64,000 nt of DNA, taken from NCBI GenBank assembly GCA_003427395.1, contig BFEA01000378.1, positions 82,410-146,409 on the forward strand, written 5' to 3'. Positions 43,552 through 54,944 of the stretch are shown piece after piece (positions within the stretch are counted from its first letter, which is position 1; each line of letters opens with the position of its first letter). The position numbers and the translations under genes are program-made. Under the pieces are notes generated by a model. The model saw only the letters and a program-made list of their open reading frames with translations. It had not been told where the DNA came from and searched no databases. The DNA comes from Chara braunii (taxonomy: Eukaryota; Streptophyta; Charophyceae; Charales; Characeae).

Positions 43552-45440
43552 TCAGTCGATCTTTGCAAGGTAGTCGCAAAGGTCGACAACCTCTACTCCG
43601 ACGTCGATCAACGGAGCTGGTACTATAGTGTGTAAGTACTCCCACAATTGTGCCATGAGCGCGTTGCAATGCGGTTTTGACAATCGACCGGTCGGGGGAA
43701 GGGGCATCCATTGGAAGTTCGTGATCGTCAACGGGTCGAGTTCCTCAAGTCTTGACCATGACGTAGAGTCCTTGACGAAAGTTGGCGGTGAGGCTACCGA
43801 ATCGGTTGTCGATGGTGATGAAACAGTGCATGCGGTGGAGTCTTGCACATGGAGTGGCTGGTCGAACGGTGGGACCAAATGGACAGCGTAATCCTCGTAA
43901 GTGTACCGAGGACTTGCAACATCCGCATTCTCCCCAGATCTGTAGGAGGTCGCTAGCAAGGCGGCCGAATCTGGTAGAGTGAGAGGTGGAGTTGCCTCAC
44001 CTCACACGCGCTCAGTTTCCCGAGCTGGTTCGAGGTTGAACATCCTCCTTGCCTTGATCTTGGCATTGGGAGGTCTTGTGCTTGGTGTTGTTGCACCAAT
44101 AGCAACAGCCATACCGGCTGCGCTACTTGTATTTCGCCGGTCAAGCTAAACTTGACCCACGGTACTGGCTATCCGCCTCCGGCCGGCGATACTGTTTTCG
44201 CCTTCCCTTTTGCACGGGATTTGTTGTTGCTTCGCGGCTGGATCGCGACCACCTGATCTCCCTCACGTGATGCTGGGGTGGTTCTCGGATCTTGGAAAGG
44301 TCCGGTTGGACTGCAGCGATGGGCTGCGGACGCGGACCAAATTTCCTTTCTCCACATAGGCTGGTTGTGACGCGGATTTCTCGTGTGCAGCAGCCCGATT
44401 GGTCTTATGATCTCATGGGCCTTGTCGACGATTTTGGCGGTCGTGTACTTTTCGCAATCACCGAGAGCGAGACTCAAAGCGGCACACGAACGGTTGTAGA
44501 ACTCTCGGCGCAGATGCAAAAAGGGCAAGTCGAGATCGGGCGTTGCCACGATCTTTTGTCATTCCGTGAGCTAGTCACATGTCGGTGTGTTTCCTTGAGT
44601 CATGGCAAAGAGGAGGTTGATGGCGAGCGTCGGGGCGTCGTCAATGATGAAGCGCTTCTTTCGTTCCTTTGTCGATCTTCCGAAGAGATATTTTGGTGCA
44701 AGCCGGCGACCTGGACACCGTGATGGTTGCCATGTGGGCGAGGCGATATGGCATCCACCCTTGACGTTGAGGAACAGCGCCGAGATGTACAAGTGGTCGG
44801 GTACGCAATGAATCCAAATCTCCGCCGTAAAGCCTTGCCACCAGACTACTGGGTCCTGATGCTTATAGTCACCAAACGTCTTGATCCAGAACATTGGCAT
44901 CTTGTAATGCCACGGTGCACCGGTGTTGTCATCGTTGGCGGGTGGCTGCTGTGGCTGCCTAACCTCCGTCTTCAAGGTATCGAGCTGCTCGTTGATGGTG
45001 ACTGGTGCGGCGAAAGTTTGCATGTCGCCGAGCATTGTGAGTACATAGTCGAGTCATTGCCCCAACTGGCGGTTTGAGGCTGCATTGTTGTGTTTGCCAG
45101 CATCTGGTCTTGGTGCTGCGTACTCCAAGTCCTATGCATGGGTATGAAGTGCTGGTGTGGTATCCTCGTGCAAACCCTTGTGGTTCCGCACTGCCTGTCG
45201 GAGATTCTACAGTTCCTGGTGCAGTTTCTCTAACTCGGAGTGCAGTCGGTTACAAGTGTAAACCAACCGGGTCACGAGTTTGGAGAGAAACTCCTTGTGT
45301 TGCTCTTCCGATATTGTGTCGTCGTGGCCCTTGGATGGTTTAAAGTGCCAAAACTTGAGCCTGTCGACGCTGGCACCTTTGTGCCCCTGCAGCAGATCTT
45401 GGGCCTCCTTGCGGCGGTGTCGAGCGCATCGGTTCGGCAC
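43552..45440 (-). pseudogene. gag: E4 gag with CCHC zinc knuckle
   Basis: Minus-strand frames run from about 45440 (charged, QEL/KLHQE-type helix). They pass through a capsid-like part near 44571-45035 (PMFWIKTFGDYKHQDPVVWW, resembling the 'F.G......W' Gag start) and 44169-44549 to a zinc knuckle CYWCNNTKHKTSQC (C-x2-C-x4-H-x4-C; 44063-44104). A 135-residue spacer follows before protease. Several stops and phase changes interrupt it. The 5' LTR and primer site expected to the right are not identifiable. Confidence 0.7.
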
Positions 45441-46800
45441 CGCACAGGGCAGCGTGGGACCCTCCCGGCCGCGTTACGCAGGAGTTGGTCTAAATCCTCG
45501 TCGCGAATATACATGGAACTTATGCAAGCCGCTCCGGCCGAGTGCGCCTGCCATACCTCTCCCGAGCCCCTACGACAGGACAGGGCCTACGCGAGGCACG
45601 GATTACCTCCACCTTACGGGAGCTGTCACCTCCCTTCGGTGGGCGTATCCCCGCTGAGCTACCAGTCCACAATACGAAAGCTGATCAGTTGCAATCGTAG
45701 AGGTGGACCAGCCGAGGGCATTTCTCGTTCGTTGTAGCATAGGGGGTACGCGNGGTATTACGCCTCTATCGGACCCGCACGCGAACCAACATCTTGGGGG
45801 GCCGAGTTCCTAAGCGCGAATCGTCACCGGTCGACGAGGACGCATCCCACGCACCACGCGCACACCACTCTAAGAACATAAAAACAAAAACACACACACA
45901 TACGCACGTAGATATACAAAACGACAGAGGACAAACAACGCGACAACACTCCTAGTCCCTTAGTAGCCAACCCATAACTCTCCGATGCGGAAATTGGATA
46001 GGCATCGCGCGCGAGACTTAGTATAAAACCACACGGACGCAGGGCTAACTCATGTCGACTCGTAATGCAAGCATACGCAAGCAGTCGCGATGATGGCGTA
46101 CTCCGTAGTACCCATACTCATGCGGTCCTCGTTAATCTCGAGGGACGCATTCGACACTTAAGTGTCGGCTGACACTCGCCTTGAGGGTTAATCTCTCGAC
46201 GCTGGACAACCGCCAAGTGCGGTTGAAAACCACACCCTCTTTTGCACCCTTCGAAGAGTGGGTGGTATACAGGTTTATACCTGTGGTGGCAATCGTCTCG
46301 TATTGCCCTGGAAACCAGCTCCATCATCCAGGGTCTGGAAATAAGTCAACAGGTTTGACTTTGACGGCTGCCACGGACTACAACGTCCAACTATAAAAGT
46401 TAACAAGCAAAATCACTCAATAAATAAACAGGCATCTCAATACCCATATATCAAATCAGGACTCGATATATCAATAAAAGAAGGGGGGGACATAAACCCA
46501 TCAGGTGCACATCGTGCGACACATGGTTGTCATTCTCACTGTTTCCAAGGTATGACCCATATAACGAGCTCCATAATACTAACCTGCATAAAACACAGGC
46601 ACACACAATAGCCACATTGCCATACACCAATGTGGTCAACTTTACTGTTCCCCGTAACTCACACCACGCCTCAAACACTCAAGCCCCAGTCATAGTCCAA
46701 CTTTTCATAAATCTCATAAGTTCTTTATAATGGGCATTTAAAAGAAGTTCGGTTAAAACCCTCAAAGAAACATATCAAATCCCAGGGCGAAGGCAATCAA
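45441..46800. other. No recognised gene
   Basis: Short frames in all phases without family similarity, one ambiguous base at 45753, and a short 'acacacacatacgcacg' stretch near 45890. It may contain the decayed 5' end of E4, but no LTR boundary is visible. Confidence 0.5.
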
Positions 46801-47104
46801 GTTGAGGTACATGTGTAAGCGAAGTTGTGTCGTGAGCCGACAAGTCGGCGATCAACCAATCGACCTGTTATCAGTGATAATAGAAGATGATCCTCGTAGG
46901 ATCAAGCTGAAACTTGTCCAAATCCTGAATCGAACGTCCAAAGAAGACGTGGATCATACGACATGTTTAAGTCCAAGCTAAATCGTCAACGTATGGAGAT
47001 CAAGTCCCCGTGACAGCCAAGCCTAGGTCTACCTCTAAGCCAGTGCTCAAAAGAAAGGTAGACCTATGGCAGAATCTCCCCCATACAGAGTGGATCGCCA
47101 AAGT

Positions 47105-47700
47105 CGCCACCTGTCAAAATATAATCTATCTCCTCTAAACTAAGAAAATTTCGGCAGCGCTTACCGTAGGAAAGTGCCTTTCCATAATTTATACCAGCCT
47201 AAATATGAAAACATAAATAATCTTCAACCTTTCAAAGTCAAATTTTGTCTAACTCCTTGAATTAGCTAAAATTTGGGCAGCACTCCTTTTAGAAAGGTAG
47301 ACTTCCCAGATGTATATTAAGTCAGAAATGAACTCAGAAACAAAACATAAGTTCAACTAAGACAAAATTTAACTAACTCCTTAGATTTGTAGAAATTTCG
47401 GCAGCGCTTCCTGTAGAGAAAGCGCTATTCTAAGATTTATACAAAGCTAAGTTCAGAAAAATGACTTTGACTTCTCAAGGTCCAATTTTGTCTAACTCCC
47501 TAAATTAGCAAAAATTTGGGCAGCAGTCCCTTTAGAAAGGGAGGTGTTCCAGGTTTTTGCTAAGCCAAAGAGTCAGAAAAGTCGGATCTTGAAAAAAATC
47601 AAAATCTGACTAAGTCCTTGGTTTTGTAGAAATTTCGACAGCGCTTCCCTTAGAGAAAGTGCCTTACCAAGATTTATACGAAAGTATAAATAAAAGATCC
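47105..47700. repeat. ~120-bp satellite with alternating unit types
   Basis: Units centred on 'aaatttcggcagcgctt' (47147, 47392, 47630) alternate with 'aaatttgggcagcactcc' (47270, 47512). The spacing is close to 121 bases, giving a dimeric ~242-base higher order. All units share an 'aactcctt..atttgtagaaattt' lead-in. No coding is seen. Confidence 0.75.
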
Positions 47701-47924
47701 CAGAAAATGCAGAAATTGAAACTAACTCCTATGGCTCTAGCACGTGGCGAGCAGCTAAAGCGACTACCTATCAAACTGAAACTCAGACTAAGTAGTAGTC
47801 GCACGTGTCACATGCAGGCCAAACCACAAAGATAAGTACTCTCACCATCCCCAAGTCAACTTTACAAACAATAGTTCATAATCTTTCATGATTTAGCCCT
47901 TTATACGAAAGCTTAGATAAGGCA

Positions 47925-48275
47925 CTGAGTTTGGTCATTTGTCTTAGAAACAATGCCAATTCTTTGCCTTACTTATACACGAACAGGTTGCACAACTACT
48001 TTTCTCTTCATTGGGCACATGACTAAGCCATTCATATTAGAAACAATGCTTAGCCGCCCTGATCTGTTTACGTAGCCAAGTTATATATAATTCTCTGAAC
48101 TTAATCTTCCAAATCGAGCATAGGACCGAGCCATTCGTCTTAGAAACAATGCTGAACCTGCTCAGGTTACTTGCAGTTATAGCTCTTAGTTATACTCTCT
48201 TGATTTGTGATAAGGTTATAGTCAGACCATTCGTCTTAGAAACAATGTCAGGCTAGCCTTGTTCTCATAAACATA
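47925..48275. repeat. ~100-bp degenerate tandem repeat
   Basis: 'ccattcgtcttagaaacaat' recurs near 47935, 48025, 48132 and 48228. It sits immediately left of the E6 5' LTR. Confidence 0.75.
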
Positions 48276-48636
48276 TAAATATATAGAAATATAGAGACTA
48301 AAGTTGATGAGACTTGATGAGACCGACGTTTGCCAAAAGTTTATTCAGACCTGACCCATGACTGAAAAACTAGTTTTCGAGCTTTAGTCCGGACGCATGT
48401 AGCGTCCAAGAGTAAGAAATGTGAATGACACGATTCGAGGAAGCGGCAGTAGGTAGAACCTGCTAGGCCACCAGCCGGTGAGGCCTGCAAGGCCACAGGC
48501 AAGACGGGCCTGTTAGGTTACAGGTAGGCAGGTTTTGCAGGCTCATGTAGGCAAGGCCTGCAAGGCCGTAGGTAGATTGCCTACTGGGCATTATAACCCT
48601 TCATATATGAGGGTTGCTCCTATCCTGATGTGAAAT

Positions 48637-48700
48637 AGGAGCTAGCCCAGTAGGTAACGTACCAGCCTGATACACCGCAGATTCGGGGATCGAAGCCAAT
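48637..48700 (+). repeat. tRNA-like A/B boxes in beta LTR
   Basis: TAGCCCAGTAGG (A-box-like, 48643-48654) and GGGGATCGAAGCC (B-box-like, 48685-48697) stand at tRNA-like spacing. They are bracketed by 'taggagctagccc' and 'gggctagctccttt', which can pair. They could be a captured tRNA-derived SINE or an internal pol III promoter relic. Confidence 0.45.
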
Positions 48701-50339
48701 AGGCCCATTGGGCTAGCTCCTTTCTTTTGGAGCAGCCCAACTTTATGGCGCGGCCGTTTTTGGCCGTGCGATCGATAAAATCGCACTGCTGAAAAACAAC
48801 CGCGCAGAGAGTGGCATGACCTACGCAAGGATGATGTGATTTTTTTGTTTTCTGAAATTTGAAATAGCAGCAGCCTCGTGGCTTGACGAGGCACTGCTTC
48901 TTCCCGTGGGAAAGGGGGAAACTCATTTCCATTTTGCACATCTGGTGAGTAGGGTGGTGAGGGCCATTTTTCGTGAGGTTGCACAACCCCACCATGCCCT
49001 GAATCCATTTGGATTTAGACTCTGGTCTGCGTTTCAACAATTCATGGCTGGGCCTTGGAGCCACAACCTTCCAAAGGGCGCTGTTAGGCCAATGGGCAAA
49101 AAGGGAAAAGAAAAAAGAAAAAGAAAAATAAAAATGAAAAAGTGGATCAAGATTTTGAGAAAGTTTGTATTTTGCAGTTTGCGCCTATATTTTTTTGGTG
49201 GCGTGTATTATTTTTGTTGGCTCTGAAAAATTTTCTCTTAGTAGGTGGGCGTCTATGCCACGCGCATGAATTTTTTCAGATTTTTTTATTTGACGAAATT
49301 TTCATCAAAAATCGCCAGAGTCGGGGTACTTTTTGCATCCCGCTCTGAGCCTGTTGAGATTTTAGCTCGTGATTATTACGAGTTGTTCTTTCCCCCCCCA
49401 GCCTTAGCACTGAGCTGGCACCCGTCAGAACGGGTACCAAACAGAGAAAAAGGCAGCCAATGGTTGTCCAGGAGTTAGCTGTAGCCATTGGCTGCCTATT
49501 TTTAATGTGGGAGACCACGGTGGAAAAAACAAAACGTAGAGAAAGACCATGGCTGGGAATTCTTCAACCCATAACCACAGCAAGTGAGTGCAGCTCAGGC
49601 CCTTTTAAGGTCTGGCTGTGACTCTGCCTCCAGCAGCAGACTGATGCTTCAAGGCTTTGAAGCCTCCGAATTGGCAGCCCTCCAGATAGCAAAGGGCTTG
49701 ACTTACCGGCCTTGTATTGAAGCCCTATGAGGGTTGCTTGGGCTCAAACCCATGCAGACTGAGCTTGCCCCCATTTTTAATGAGAGGCTGCTCCGGAACT
49801 TGGGTCCAGAGCCCGATGAGACAGCTTGAAGCCATCATCACAGGATGTACAAGCCTGCAAAGGGACATGTATATATATACACAAGGCGAAGCAAGCTGGA
49901 CAATGAAAGTTATGGGTCACAACAACTCTAATTCCACGGTGACAGCAGAGGAAGCAAGGAGAAGTGACAAGTGGCAGTCATTGAGTGATTTCGGGATTTA
50001 GCAGCTCGAGTGAAGGCAGATAGAGGCACATATGGACCCATAACTAAAGTGATGTGAGTGCCCCGCCTCCACGACTATATTAGGAACGGGTGGACCTAAG
50101 CAAAGGCACAGTGGAGCAGCAGCTTGACATAGCATATGAGGCTATGGGCGCGTAGTGAGACCTAAGGCTTGATACTAGAGGAAGTGCTGCTTGGAGGAGG
50201 AGAGTGGAGGTCTGCAATAGAGGCTGAGAGAGGAGGCTCCCATAGCCACCATCTCATCAAGGGTGTGCTGCTGGCTATGGCCACAGTCATAACGACGGTC
50301 GTGGGGGAGGCACTGCTACTTTTTGCGGCAACTGCGGGT

Positions 50340-50700
50340 GCGATGCAGGCTTTTACGGCGGTGGTACGGAAGTGTTGCCGATCGTTTGTGGCAGCGACGC
50401 AGACTTTTAGGACGGTGGTACGGAAATGCTGCCAAACTTTTGCGGTGGCGACGCAGGCTTTTACAGCGGTGGTACGGAAGTGCTGCCGAACTTTTGCAGA
50501 GGCGACGCAGGCTTTTTACGGCGATGGTACGGTGGTGTTGTCGAACTTTTGCGGCAGCGACGCAAGCTTAACGGCGGTGGTGCGGAAGCGGTGCAAAAAT
50601 TTTACGGCGACGGCACCAGGCTTTACAGCGGCAGTGCGGACGTGCTGTTGAAAATTTTCGCAACGTCGGCACAGGGTTTACGGCGGTGACGGTAGTAATT
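50340..50700 (+). repeat. 60-bp minisatellite in E6 5' LTR
   Basis: Units of 'gcggtggtacggaagtgctg' with a 'ccgaacttttgcggcagcgacgc' half, period about 60 bases, roughly six copies. They translate as a 20-residue repeat (TAVVRKCCRTFAEATQAF type). The array is related to the one at 24870 in the solo LTR. Confidence 0.85.
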
Positions 50701-51478
50701 TTACATTGAGCGGCAGTTGGGCCTTGGCGCAGGGAAGGTGCCACTATAGTGGGGTATCTCGAGGCGGCGTGGACTTGACAGCGCAGTGACGTGGTGACAG
50801 TGGAAGCTAGTGGCGATGATACGTACTGAAAAATAAGTAAGCGGGTGTTGTGGCAGGTGACAGTAGCAAGAGAGTGGTTTGGATCACTTTGCTGACGACT
50901 GGGGAGGACGACCGGCACGTAAAAGGGAGCGTAATTTTATACGGTCTTCTTGAGTGTACGGTTCAACTTAACTCAAGGTCAGTTGAATGACTCTAACTTC
51001 CTTTCATGCCTGTGTGGACCCGCACTTTGCTTGACCCTATTCGTTTTGAATATTCAAAAGAAAAGGTAGAGGAAAGTTGTGCAAGTCATGCATGTGAATG
51101 AAAAAGTCTGACTTGAGTATGGGATTGTACTGTTTTCTTTCGAACGTGTTTCCTTTGCCGTCTGTGCAGGTAGGTAGAGGGATGCTTACAAAGGAGATTG
51201 ATTATGCCTATTTGAGATGAAGGAATGGATTGTCTTCTTTCTACCTTTGACCTGCCTGCTTGTCGAAAAGAACGTGTTGTTTTGGAAAAATGTTATTCAA
51301 CTTGTGTCGAAGAATGAATTCTATTGAAATAAAGCAGACAAGGTCAAACGGATTTAGCTTTTACCAAGGATTGACCCATTCTATCCCGAACGACCTTATG
51401 TACCTGTACCTGTCGAAATGATTCTCTTTTTCTTTCTCTTCTGATTTCTTTTCGTCTAAGTTACCCCCGGGACTTAGG

Positions 51479-51612
51479 AAATATATACCTGATGAGTCGG
51501 TGAAACTCCGACGAAACAGTTTGTCCCAACCCCTCCTTTGTTGTCCTCTTCTCTCTCTCTGCCTACGGTTTACCGGGCAGTTCTATTTGTGATGATATAT
51601 ATATATATATAT
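51479..51612 (+). mobile_element. (TA)n-flanked ~110-bp hammerhead unit
   Basis: Compared with the related solo LTR near 26000, this segment is an insertion: 'gtctaagttaccc' is shared on the left and the homologous text resumes after the TA tract. It starts at aaatatatac, contains the ribozyme core and the strings cctacggtttaccgggcag and ttctatttg, and ends in about ten TA units. The unit at 32640-32760 is the same sequence on the other strand, about 90% identical by eye. The repeat therefore moves or spreads between sites, apparently into TA-rich DNA. Confidence 0.65.
51489..51525 (+). ncRNA. Hammerhead ribozyme core, copy 2
   Basis: CTGATGA (51489-51495) is followed by a perfect 5-bp stem II, GTCGG (51496-51500) with CCGAC (51508-51512), enclosing a 7-base loop. 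Then come GAAA (51513-51516), a 3-bp stem III (ACA 51516-51518, TGT 51522-51524) closed by GTT, and C at 51525, giving the GUC cleavage triplet. All conserved core residues of the hammerhead are present in order. Stem III is very short, as in the hammerheads of Penelope-like elements and retrozymes. A clear stem I is not visible: tatatac lies before the core and ccaacccc after it. Self-cleavage is therefore possible only if stem I forms with distant sequence or in multimers. Confidence 0.7.
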
Positions 51613-52454
51613 GAAAGCTAGTTGCGGTGGACGCATCCATTATCTCTAGGAAGCATCTGGGGCGGGGGTTCGTTGCTTCAGGAGCCAACCCTGTTATCGA
51701 CCCAGAGTGGACCGTTCTACGGGGGGGTACTTGCCGAGTCGGTGGAAACGGCCCGACTTCTGAGATCCGAGTCTTGTGCTTGAACGAGGAGGAGTACCCC
51801 AGACCACTTCCTAGAGGAAGAGGCATGCAACACGTCAAGCAATGCCCCTGATCAATAATCAATCGCAAAGTAGCTTGTCATCCGAAAAGATTGAAAACGG
51901 ACGAAGGCATGTATGTGCGTCGAGTTTCAGGTAGGCTGGAATGAAAGACTTTGGCAACGCGTCTCGTCAAGTCAAGACTAAGGCAGCCGACTACCTTGTC
52001 GGCTGCATCTATGTTATTGTCGGTGAGCCACTCCTTGTTGGCGGTTGTATGATTGGTTTGTGGTGTTCGACCTGAGATGGTCGGATTTTATTTCGATCTT
52101 GTGTTATTGGATGTATTGTGTGGTGATTCGAATACTTCAGTTATCATATCATATTGGATATTTTTGTCGACGACGGTCGATTTTCTTTTGATGTAATTGT
52201 CTGTGAATGTTATAATTCTCTTTGGCTATATGTCTAAAGGGACTAGGATTAATTTGGGTTTCACGCTTGGTTGAGACTGTCCTAGTCGACCAACGAGATC
52301 AGCGTCCTAGGAACGGACGACGATCGGGTCCACTTGGCATTAACCAAACGTATCTATACTACGGCGAACGAGCAAACGCCCTCGGCTGCCCTACCTCTAC
52401 AATTGCATCTAAAGGCTTTCGCACGTGGGTCAATAACTCGGTAAGGATACACCT

Positions 52455-52580
52455 CTAAGGGTGGTGACAGCCCCTTAGGGATGCAAGCTTATGCCCCGCG
52501 AAAACCTATCCTGTCGTAGGGGACCACGGGATGTATAGCTGGCACACCCGGCTAGAGCGGCGAAGGGTCGACGCGGCCAC
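52455..52580 (+). promoter_or_regulatory. Conserved hairpin block in E6 LTR
   Basis: CTAAGGG / CCCTTAG around a TGGTGACAGC loop, followed by the cctatcctgtcgtagggga and cggcgaagggtcgacgcgg strings also found at 27555-27680. Two substitutions shorten the stem by 2 bp, while the loop is unchanged. Confidence 0.45.
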
Positions 52581-52712
52581 GACTGTCTCGACGGCTCGCG
52601 GGATTAGTTAGGCGTCGTTCCCGAGTTGTCTCTAGGTTTTCTTTTGTTTATCTCCTGCGTGACATGGCCGGGAGGGCCCTGGTGCTCGCGCGGGGGCGAT
52701 GCGTTGGACAGG

Positions 52713-52730
52713 TGGCGCCGTTGTCGGGGA
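52713..52730 (+). promoter_or_regulatory. E6 primer-binding site (tRNA-Asp type)
   Basis: TGGCGCCGTTGTCGGGGA differs by one base from the TGGCGCCGTTGCCGGGGA site used by several plant gypsy lineages and complementary to the 3' end of plant tRNA-Asp. It lies two bases after the LTR end. Confidence 0.85.
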
Positions 52731-53193
52731 TAACGGCAAACTACCGTTGTCCCTGGTGGAACGACACTCGGGATTGGATGATGTAAAAATTATACTACTT
52801 TCTTTACTTGGCTAAGAGAAAGGTTAGTAAATCTTAACCTGTATAGGGAAAAGAAGGGTAATTCTTTCTTTTACTCTATATTGTGGTACATTTAGTATTA
52901 GCTTTTATCCGAGACTCGCAAAGAAAGTGTAACTTCAAAGTCGTTTAGATAATGACTTTTAGTTCTAAGAACTATTATTGTGACTCTCGTTCACAGTAAT
53001 TTGTAAGGCTCATTGATAGATGATTGAACATCTGTGGCATATTTTCATTGATGAAACGACGTCCGAATAAGTTATTTTGATGGTTAAGCATAATACTTGC
53101 AAGTGAGACCTGAGATTGTTTCGATGGTTGTTAAATTATCAACCAGATAATTTGATTGTTAATATAGTTTACGCCTTTTGCAGGGCGATAAAA

Positions 53194-54370
53194 TGATGGG
53201 AGAAACTTTTAACGACATGCCTTTCTTCAAAGGCAGCGGGGTCGTTGAATTTTTACAGGCCTTTCAGGCTTTGGCAACGCTGGAGAAAAACACAAGCTCC
53301 TTTTCATTTTGGGATTTGTGATTGAAGAATTCAAGGTTGAGGTTGAACATCCTTTACGCGCTTCTGGAACCTGGAACGAGTTCGAGAAGTTGATGATTGC
53401 CAAATTCTCGAAACCACCCGAAGGAGAGAAAAGGGAAGAAAGCAAAAGTCATCATCATGAAGATATGACTGGAATAACTCGGCTTGTAGAACAGAGGGAT
53501 GTGGAAAGGGAAAGTCTGCCAATAATAGACGTCCCTCTCTTGGTCGGTAATTTTGTTTATACTTTTCTTGAAAAATTTGAACAGTTGGCATTTGTTAATG
53601 ATTGGGATGAGCCTCAGATGTTGAGGCGAGTCTTTGATATGTTGACAAAGATCTTGTGAGTATAGTCCAGCGAAACTTCATTAGTGTGGCCTCATTTTGG
53701 CGATGCCATGTTAGACAAGTTCTGGTTAGGCGATGCAGTAACAACAATTGAGGATTTGAGGAATGTTGAGCGAGATGCATAGTAGTAAAGGAAAGTTTTT
53801 GGCTGAATTTGAACGGGTGGCTCGTCGAATTCAGGGGTTGACAGATAGACAGCAGTGTCTTGCTTTTCTTGAAAATTATTCTGAAGGGGAGTTGTGTTTG
53901 CTTACCCGAGGAGAAAGTAGTTAATTCAATTGGGAAAAAATTCGGTCAAATTTTATTGACTGAGAATTTAGTCGAATATTTGACCAGACTCTTCAATTAC
54001 AGCTTCGCTTACAGAAAATTGAGAGAGAGTGTCGAGTTGATAAGCGAAAGAGAGATTCAAATTCTGTGACGAATCTCTCAAAATTCAGAGGAATACTGGA
54101 AAAAAAAAAAGGACGAATGTTGTCATGAGTATCAGAAGACAAGGATAAAACGTCCTTTGGAGGACCAATGTGAGCGAGATAGGGACAATGAGAGAGATCA
54201 GTTGGATAATTCTTCAATGACAACTACTGAAGACTGCGAGTCAGCGTCTCGAAATCAACGAGATCAGTGAGTAAAGAAAGGGGGATCCTATTGGAAGAAT
54301 ATTACCTGTAAGAGATGTGGTAGTACTGGACACACTGTGAGTAGATGCAAGGGATTGACGATTATAGAAA
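53194..54370 (+). pseudogene. gag: E6 gag with CCHC zinc knuckle
   Basis: It starts near MMGETFNDMPFFKGSGVVEF, a Gag-like opening. After a frameshift comes FVIEEFKVEVEHPLRASGTW and NEFEKLMIAKFSKPPE (capsid-like), and after more breaks the knuckle CKRCGSTGHTVSRC (54308-54348, C-x2-C-x4-H-x4-C). No protease, RT or integrase follows before the 3' LTR. E6 therefore looks like a gag-only, non-autonomous LTR element that would rely on enzymes from a relative. Confidence 0.65.
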
Positions 54371-54940
54371 AATAGATTGTCGAAATTCTGATTTCAATTC
54401 CTGAGTCGATTATGAACTCGAAACATTTTTTTGTGAGATTAATAAGATCAACTCAAGGTTGATGTTTCGTTTGATATCATTTTTATGACACAAGAATTCT
54501 GTCTGATTTCATATGTTCATGCTATTATCTATTGAAAAATTATCTGATCAGCTTATTATTGAAGAATATACGATAAGGATCTCTATGAAATTCCATGTGA
54601 AAGGATTTGTTTTGTTGTTGTGAGTATTTGGTTGAATGTAAGTTGTTGAGAAATTGTGAATTTGTAGGTAGACGACTATGGTTGCTGCGAGGGGAGAAGT
54701 GGCTACCTCTCCTTGTGTCAGGCATAATCACTGTACCCCTATAAGCAGGGTCTAGCCAGCCTTGGCTGTAGAAGGTAAGGTTGTTCTACTCTTCATGTGA
54801 CAGATTGATGAATGGAAACATTGGAATTTGGATGGAATGTGAAGAAGTTTGAATCGCAATCAATACCTGATCCCGAATGGATCTCATTTATTTTAGGATG
54901 AATATTATGGAATGTTATGGCGACTACTGAGGAATGATTA
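54371..54940 (+). other. No recognised gene
   Basis: AT-rich sequence between the zinc knuckle and the minisatellite. Only short broken frames are present. Confidence 0.5.
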
Positions 54941-54944
54941 TAAA

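Larger units (their letters stand above)
48315..52710 (+). mobile_element. E6 5' LTR (family beta, left end truncated)
   Basis: From TGATGAGACCGACGTTTGCC it matches the E6 3' LTR (56274 onward) for about 1.45 kb. Its right half matches the solo LTR at 24.5-27.8 kb, ending GCGTTGGACA just before a primer-binding site. The first ~85 bases of the family, seen at 56189 and 21972, are absent. At ~4.4 kb it is very long. Inside are tRNA-like boxes, a 60-bp minisatellite, the hammerhead unit and the conserved hairpin block. The short frames within it, including the one at 50169, come from repeats. Confidence 0.8.

Noticed and set aside
47925-48275. CRISPR-like regular repeats
   Set aside because: Units are diverged, intervals are themselves similar, and the DNA is eukaryotic with no cas genes.
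50169-50651. Plus-strand 160-residue frame with repeated VVRKCC units
   Set aside because: It is encoded by the 60-bp minisatellite in the E6 LTR. The related array in the solo LTR does not keep the frame.
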